Below, piece by piece: positions 59,704 through 64,000 of a DNA stretch of 64,000 bases. The DNA is taken from NCBI RefSeq assembly GCF_003935895.2, contig NZ_CP054058.1:3825177-3889176 (forward strand), written 5' to 3'. Origin of the DNA: Scandinavium goeteborgense. GTDB lineage: Bacteria; Pseudomonadota; Gammaproteobacteria; Enterobacterales; Enterobacteriaceae. The position numbers and the translations under genes were made by a program. Below the pieces are notes generated by a model, which did no database searches, was not told the origin of the DNA, and was given only the letters and a program-made list of their open reading frames with translations. Each line of letters starts with the position of its first letter. The first letter of the stretch is position 1.

Positions 59704-60555
59704 ATGAGCACATACCTTATTGGCGACGTTCACGGCTGCTACGATGAACTGATCGCGTTATTAAAGCAGGTGGAATTTACTCCCGGACAAGACACTCTGT
59801 GGCTGACCGGCGATCTGGTGGCCCGTGGCCCCGCATCGCTCGAGGTCCTGCGCTACGTAAAGTCTCTCGGCGATAGCTTGCGGATGGTGCTTGGCAATCA
59901 CGACTTGCATCTGCTGGCGGTTTTCGCCGGGATCAGCCGTAATAAGCCGAAGGACCGACTTACGCCGCTGCTGGAAGCGCCGGATGCTGACGAGCTGCTG
60001 AACTGGCTGCGTCGTCAGCCACTGTTGCAGGTGGATAAAGAGAAGAAGCTGGTGATGGCCCACGCCGGTATCACGCCACAATGGGATCTGGAGACGGCAG
60101 AACTCTGCGCCCACGACGTCGAGGCAGTCCTGTGCAGCGATTCCTATCCATTCTTCCTGGATGCCATGTATGGCGATTTGCCGAATCATTGGTCGCCGGA
60201 ATTGTCAGGCCTGGCGCGTCTGCGTTTCATCACCAATGCCTTTACCCGCATGCGTTACTGCTTCCCGAACGGACAGCTCGATATGTACACCAAAGAGTCG
60301 CCGGAAAACGCGCCAGCACCGCTGAAGCCGTGGTTTGCTATTCCTGGCCCCGTTACTGAAGAGTACAGCGTCATTTTCGGTCACTGGGCTTCGCTGGAAG
60401 GCAAAGGTACGCCAGAAGGTATTTACGGGCTAGACACCGGATGCTGCTGGGGTGGGGATTTAACGTGTCTGCGCTGGGAAGATAAGCAGGTCTTTGTGCA
60501 GCCGTCTAATCGTAAACCCCATTTAGATGAAGGTGATGCAGCTATCGCCTCTTAG
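59704..60555 (+). CDS. apaH: Diadenosine tetraphosphatase ApaH
   Basis: ApaH hydrolyses Ap4A to two ADP and can remove Np4 caps from RNA. The start [11 protein letters not shown] gives 283 residues (280 in E. coli). Calcineurin-like metallophosphatase motifs are [18 protein letters not shown] and GNHD. An in-frame start further upstream lies inside apaG. It is the last gene of the operon; in E. coli the next gene is folA, here a different region begins. Confidence 0.97.
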   Translation: MSTYLIGDVHGCYDELIALLKQVEFTPGQDTLWLTGDLVARGPASLEVLRYVKSLGDSLRMVLGNHDLHLLAVFAGISRNKPKDRLTPLLEAPDADELLNWLRRQPLLQVDKEKKLVMAHAGITPQWDLETAELCAHDVEAVLCSDSYPFFLDAMYGDLPNHWSPELSGLARLRFITNAFTRMRYCFPNGQLDMYTKESPENAPAPLKPWFAIPGPVTEEYSVIFGHWASLEGKGTPEGIYGLDTGCCWGGDLTCLRWEDKQVFVQPSNRKPHLDEGDAAIAS

Positions 60556-60582
60556 TCAGTGCCTTAATAAATAATTCACACC

Positions 60583-60614
60583 TCCCTCATGGCTCCCTTT
60601 AATTACATGAGGGA
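60583..60614 (+). terminator. Possible terminator after apaH
   Basis: TCCCTCATG (60583-60591) and CATGAGGGA (60606-60614) form a perfect 9-bp stem with a 14-base loop, 27 bases after apaH. The following bases are pyrimidine-rich (CTTTCTTTCCC) but there is no clean T-run, so termination is only likely. Confidence 0.45.
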
Positions 60615-60740
60615 ACGTGTCTTTCTTTCCCGGTTAACATCACTCCCCTCTTTCCTCTCTCTGTTACTCTTCAATCCTATCATTTCCGCTATAACCATCA
60701 GCAAATACAACAGACGTCTATGTTTAGCATTCAAGCAACC

Positions 60741-61697
60741 TTACGGCACAGACTCGTTCGAATTCGCTCGCATGAATATTTCATGCATTTGCTTCACCAG
60801 CGTGGAAAAAAATTGATTATTCAATGCTGATTTATTGTAAACCATATAGACCGGTTGGGAGGGCAAAGTGAAATCAATGTCCAACTTTTGAATATTAAAT
60901 GAGTTTTTCATTTTTTCATAAAAGCGTTCAGGCACGAAAGCAAGCATATCAGATGATTCGACCATTGATATATTTGTCAGTAATGAAGGGCTAATAAATC
61001 GACATATTCTGTCCTCCCTCATCATCGAATTCACTTTAAGCCGGTTAGACAACAGACTCGCACTTTCCGAATCAAGATATATATAAGTTTCATCATGTAG
61101 TTGTTCTATTGTTAAACTCCCATTGAGGCGCGGATGCGGCTGACGACAAATAATCACCGGAGCTTCACTGGAAATTTGTTGGCTTATACGAGAATGACTA
61201 ACATGAGCATGTGTATCAAAAATGATATCTGCTTTACGGAAAATAAGAGATTCTTCGATTTCAGTAATCGAGTTGTGACTTATAGTGTGAACGATTTCGC
61301 ATTCTGGTGATATTTCGTCTAAAACCTGACGCATCACGTTCAGCGTAAACATAGAGATATACGCCGCGCAATGCACCACAAGGCGAGTTGGCAAAGAATC
61401 AAATGAAATATTCTGTAGCTTTGCGATTAAGTTGTCATATGAATCTTCGAGACCCTCGTGGATGCCTATCGCTACTGTAGTTGGAGCCAGCGCCTTACCT
61501 TCCCTGATAAATAACGCATCATTAAAATGAAGACGCAAACGCCCCAGAGCCTGGCTAACAGCAGAGGGTGTAATGCCGAGAGCATCAGCGGCTTTGGTCC
61601 CGCTACGATGAATGAAAACAGCCTCAAACGTGGTTAAAAGATTGAGATCAAAGTTCTTCACCAGTTTAAAACGGTCGGTGAGTTTGTTTTCTTTCAT
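60741..61697 (-). CDS. LysR-family regulator, LeuO/YbdO-like
   Basis: A LysR-type transcription factor of unknown target. The ATG at 61697 has GGA six bases upstream and puts the usual FDLNLL at residue 16, giving 318 residues; in-frame ATGs at 61757 and 61811 lack a ribosome site. The helix-turn-helix is at about 33-52 (GTKAADALGITPSAVSQALG). The effector domain follows and ends with MVYNKSALNNQFFSTLV, resembling E. coli YbdO. The gene is AT-rich compared with apaH. It diverges from the fimbrial genes, so a regulator of that operon is a natural inference. No family member with a known ligand can be named. Confidence 0.85.
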   Translation of the reverse strand: MKENKLTDRFKLVKNFDLNLLTTFEAVFIHRSGTKAADALGITPSAVSQALGRLRLHFNDALFIREGKALAPTTVAIGIHEGLEDSYDNLIAKLQNISFDSLPTRLVVHCAAYISMFTLNVMRQVLDEISPECEIVHTISHNSITEIEESLIFRKADIIFDTHAHVSHSRISQQISSEAPVIICRQPHPRLNGSLTIEQLHDETYIYLDSESASLLSNRLKVNSMMREDRICRFISPSLLTNISMVESSDMLAFVPERFYEKMKNSFNIQKLDIDFTLPSQPVYMVYNKSALNNQFFSTLVKQMHEIFMRANSNESVP

Positions 61698-62176
61698 GCT
61701 TTCCAGCCCTCTGACCTCGGTCGAAACACTAAGATTGCTATTCTCTATATCAATCATAGTCGAGATACTCAATTTTGGACTCCTTAAGGTAGTATTATTT
61801 ATACATTTCATTGAGAAACAAATAAAAAAGGATGGGAATAACAGTCAATAATAATCATGAATATACAATGAAATTAACTCATCAAACAAACTGACTAGCC
61901 GTAATATTATATCTTAAGTCATTGAAAATTAAATCCACCAATCATCCTCCAAAATAAAAAAACATACAAACTCATCACTATTCATTGAGATAGGCCCACC
62001 ATTAACATAACTGAATAGTATATTAAGGTAATGGTGTGGTGATTTATAACTCAACTATGAATAATGCGCTCCAACGATAAGGGGTGCCGGCTTATATGCT
62101 CTCTTTATCATCCCTCACTAGCTCTTGTTACTGTTAAAAGAGTGTTTTGCTAAAATTTTTCAATAAAGGAATACTG
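61698..62176. promoter_or_regulatory. AT-rich control region between regulator and fimbrial operon
   Basis: About 480 gene-free, strongly AT-rich bases between the divergent LysR gene and the first pilin. It should hold both promoters. A perfect inverted repeat lies near its centre (listed separately). I see no GATC pair of the pap type and no pair of inverted repeats of the fim switch type, so no known phase-variation element is visible. Confidence 0.6.
61997..62036. promoter_or_regulatory. Candidate operator: 8-bp inverted repeat, 24-base spacer
   Basis: CACCATTA (61997-62004) and TAATGGTG (62029-62036) are perfect inverted copies. Their centres are 32 bases apart, about three helical turns, so two protein subunits could bind one face. 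It lies about 140 bases before the first pilin gene and 300 from the LysR start. Function is inferred. Confidence 0.4.
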
Positions 62177-62704
62177 ATGAAAATGGATTCATTTTTCAAA
62201 ATGAGCGTGCTGGCAGCCGGCATGGTTGCAGCAATGGGCGCAAATGCTGGTGATACCGGTACTCTGAATGTAACAGGTAGCATTATTGCAACTTCTTGTG
62301 TTGTTGATGCAAGCAGCACCGCTGAAGTGCCAATGGGTAGCCTTTCTGCAACCGATTTCGCTGATGTGGGTGCCGTTTCTGAGAAGAAAGACATCACTCT
62401 TAATCTGACTAGCTGCCCAGTTTCTCAGACCGGCGTAATGTTCACCGCTAACGGTGCATCTGATGCCGTTAACAACCAACTGCTGGCACTGTCTGCTGAT
62501 TCAGAAGCCTCTGGCCTGGGTATTGCGATTTATAACAAAGGCGGCGCATTGATCCCAATGCATGCAGCTTCTGCAGCGGCTCCAATCAATGCTGAAACAG
62601 GTGTTGCAACCATTAATCTGGAAGCGGCTGCAATGTCTACCGCTCAATCAGTTACCGGTGGTGCATTCAACGCAACAACGACTTTTGTTCTGTCTTATAA
62701 CTAA
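62177..62704 (+). CDS. Fimbrial subunit (type 1 pilin-like), first copy
   Basis: A structural subunit of a chaperone-usher pilus. The ATG at 62177, with AAAGGA six bases upstream, gives 175 residues. The signal peptide is cut after ANA (residue 24). The mature protein opens with a donor-strand-like stretch GTLNVTGSI. A cysteine pair (C41 and C80) spaced as in FimA-type pilins follows, and it ends in the usual penultimate tyrosine (LSYN). It is small, Ala/Ser/Thr-rich and low in charge. The gene is more AT-rich than core genes. Which subunit is the major one is not clear; the tandem copy follows after 72 bases. Confidence 0.88.
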   Translation: MKMDSFFKMSVLAAGMVAAMGANAGDTGTLNVTGSIIATSCVVDASSTAEVPMGSLSATDFADVGAVSEKKDITLNLTSCPVSQTGVMFTANGASDAVNNQLLALSADSEASGLGIAIYNKGGALIPMHAASAAAPINAETGVATINLEAAAMSTAQSVTGGAFNATTTFVLSYN

Positions 62705-62776
62705 TATTTCCGAATTATTGACCTGCTGCTCAAAGCAACACGTTAATAATATTTGGTAAAAAGGATTAAACCGCTC

Positions 62777-63310
62777 ATGAATATGAAAAAATTAAGTGCT
62801 GCTGTAGTTGTTATGTTGGGTCTGGGTGTTTCTGCAGCTCAAGCAGAAGATGGGTCCCTGAACTTCACCGGTGATGTGAGTTCAAGTTCTTGTTCTGTTG
62901 CTGCAAGCAGCACAGCTCTGACTGTTAACTTTGATGGTTACGCTGCAACATCATTAGACGGCATGGCTCCAGGCATGACTTCTGGAGGCTTACAGAAACC
63001 TTTCAGCATTACGCTGGCTGGCTGCCCAGAAGGTGTAACGGTTGCCAAAATTAAGCTTGATGGTAAAACTTCTGGCATTATCCCGAACGCATTCGTAGGT
63101 AATTCAACCGCAAGTTATGTTGGTATCGTTATTTCTGATGCTGAAACCGGTGCAGTTATTACACCAAAAGCTTTTGGTAGCGATAAAGCCATTCATGCTG
63201 GTTCAGACAATGTCCTGAACTACCTCGTTGGTTTAACCAAAACCTCTGAAAGCGCTGCTGGTGCCGGTACCATTGACGTACCAGTAACCTTCACCATGTC
63301 TTACGAGTAA
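62777..63310 (+). CDS. Fimbrial subunit (type 1 pilin-like), second copy
   Basis: A second pilin-like subunit. The ATG at 62777 gives 177 residues; a further ATG at 62783 lies too far from the AAGGA ribosome site. The signal peptide is cut after AQA (residue 23). The mature start GSLNFTGDV, the cysteine pair C39 and C83, and the end TMSYE parallel the first copy. The two share the block SC-V-ASSTA just after the first cysteine, which suggests an old duplication, but the middle parts differ widely. A strong hairpin follows the stop codon. Confidence 0.87.
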   Translation: MNMKKLSAAVVVMLGLGVSAAQAEDGSLNFTGDVSSSSCSVAASSTALTVNFDGYAATSLDGMAPGMTSGGLQKPFSITLAGCPEGVTVAKIKLDGKTSGIIPNAFVGNSTASYVGIVISDAETGAVITPKAFGSDKAIHAGSDNVLNYLVGLTKTSESAAGAGTIDVPVTFTMSYE

Positions 63311-63343
63311 TTACTTCTGTAATACGTGTGTATTTTAAATAAG

Positions 63344-63367
63344 ATGGCTGAGCTAATGCTCAGCCAT
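63344..63367 (+). terminator. Strong hairpin between pilin and chaperone genes
   Basis: ATGGCTGAGC and GCTCAGCCAT form a perfect 10-bp stem with loop TAAT, 33 bases after the second pilin. The following tract (TTCATCTAAT) is only modestly T-rich, so it may be a leaky terminator or an mRNA-stabilising end. Such hairpins after the pilin gene are known in fimbrial operons, where they give more pilin than assembly proteins. Confidence 0.6.
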
Positions 63368-63426
63368 TTCATCTAATCACCTCAATATTACAGTGAGATT
63401 ATTACCTTTAACTTCCAAGGTTAATT

Positions 63427-64000
63427 ATGCATTATTTAAAAAAAGCCATCCTACCGTTAGCATTGATCGCTGTTTCCGCGCCTTCATTTGCAGGTTTTTC
63501 TGTGGGTGCCACCCGTGTTATTTATAACGGAAACCAGAAAGAAGCGTCCCTCTCCGTTAAAAACACCGAAGACTCAAACATCTATCTGATTCGCTCTTGG
63601 GTTAGCTCGGATAAAGCGGGAGAGAAAGTCCCTTTTATTATCACGCCACCACTGTTCCGCATAGAGCCGGGCCAGGATAATGCTGTCCGTATTACGCAGA
63701 CGTCATCGGCCTTGCCACAGGATAAAGAGTCTGTTTACTGGATCAATACCCTGGCAATTCCGCCCGCTTCCAAAGAAAAAAACTCTCTGCAATTTTCCAT
63801 TAACACCCGTATTAAGTTGATCTATCGCCCAACCGCATTGAATAACAAAGATGCCATTGGCAAAGCTTATCAGCAACTCACTTTTACCCATTCAGGTAAT
63901 ACCATCACCGCTAACAATCCAACACCTTATTATGTGAACATGACAAAGGTTAATGTCGGCGGCAAAGAAATGAAAGAAGGTTATATGGTTCCACCAAAAT
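63427..64000 (+). CDS. Periplasmic pilus chaperone (partial, runs off window)
   Basis: The N-terminal 191 residues or so of a PapD/FimC-type chaperone. The signal peptide ends in SFA (residue 22). The mature protein has the catalytic Arg8 (ATRVIYNG) and a lysine at mature position 108 in NTRIKLIYRP, equivalent to Lys112 of PapD. The first-domain G1 strand (QFSINTRIK) follows a short F1-G1 loop, so it belongs to the FGS subfamily that builds thick rigid pili. The second domain has begun (FTHSGNTITANNPTPYYV). AAGG precedes the ATG by eight bases. An usher gene should follow outside the window. Confidence 0.93.
   Translation, partial: MHYLKKAILPLALIAVSAPSFAGFSVGATRVIYNGNQKEASLSVKNTEDSNIYLIRSWVSSDKAGEKVPFIITPPLFRIEPGQDNAVRITQTSSALPQDKESVYWINTLAIPPASKEKNSLQFSINTRIKLIYRPTALNNKDAIGKAYQQLTFTHSGNTITANNPTPYYVNMTKVNVGGKEMKEGYMVPPK

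Noticed and set aside
60589-60816. 75-codon ORF after apaH on the + strand
   Set aside because: No ribosome site, odd composition, and it runs into the 3' end of the LysR gene; it overlaps the hairpin that probably ends apaH.
61698-62176. Phase-variation switch for the fimbrial operon
   Set aside because: No GATC pair spaced as in pap-type switches and no flanking inverted repeats of the fim type, and no recombinase gene in the window.

Overview
The window is chromosomal DNA of an enteric gammaproteobacterium (Enterobacteriaceae). Almost every protein is close to its E. coli or Salmonella counterpart in length and motifs, and the gene order is that of the E. coli map just above zero minutes, read in reverse for the first half. 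It is not E. coli itself: SecM, AraC, LeuO, the ara control region and the genes after apaH differ. Enterobacter, Lelliottia, Leclercia or Citrobacter are plausible; the genus cannot be fixed by reading alone.

Layout. 1-1234 (+): the end of coaE, then zapD and yacG, facing mutT. 1231-23083 (-): mutT, secA with its translational sensor secM, lpxC, and the complete division and cell-wall cluster from mraZ to ftsZ, in which most genes abut or overlap by a few bases. The cluster starts at a recognisable promoter and MraZ operator (23102-23164). 23687-28439 (-): cra, ilvIH and leuO. 28999-33928 (+): the leucine operon with leader peptide and attenuator. Then come setA, the sugar-phosphate stress RNA SgrS with its embedded peptide SgrT, and sgrR; a TPP riboswitch and thiBPQ; the DedA-family gene yabI; and araC divergent from araBAD. 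They are followed by SOS-controlled polB, rapA, rluA, djlA (-), and the envelope/ribosome operon lptD-surA-pdxA-rsmA-apaG-apaH.

60556-64000 is the accessory part. Where E. coli has folA beside apaH, this genome has an AT-rich segment with a LeuO/YbdO-like LysR regulator (-), a long AT-rich intergenic region carrying a perfect inverted repeat, two tandem pilin-like subunits, a strong hairpin, and the start of a periplasmic pilus chaperone that runs off the window. This is the front end of a chaperone-usher fimbrial operon.

How the parts work together: mraZ-ftsZ and lpxC make peptidoglycan precursors, the divisome and lipid A, while secA/secM supplies and senses protein export. ilvIH, leuO and leuLABCD form one branched-chain amino acid block. 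sgrR/sgrS/sgrT/setA answer sugar-phosphate stress. thiBPQ imports thiamine under TPP control, and araCBAD uses arabinose. Besides the fimbrial locus, the most informative features are regulatory: an intact SgrS/SgrT not visible as an ordinary gene, a shortened araC-araB control region, a SecM arrest motif with a conservative substitution, and several hairpins and inverted repeats. I saw no tRNA, rRNA, insertion sequence, prophage or CRISPR array.
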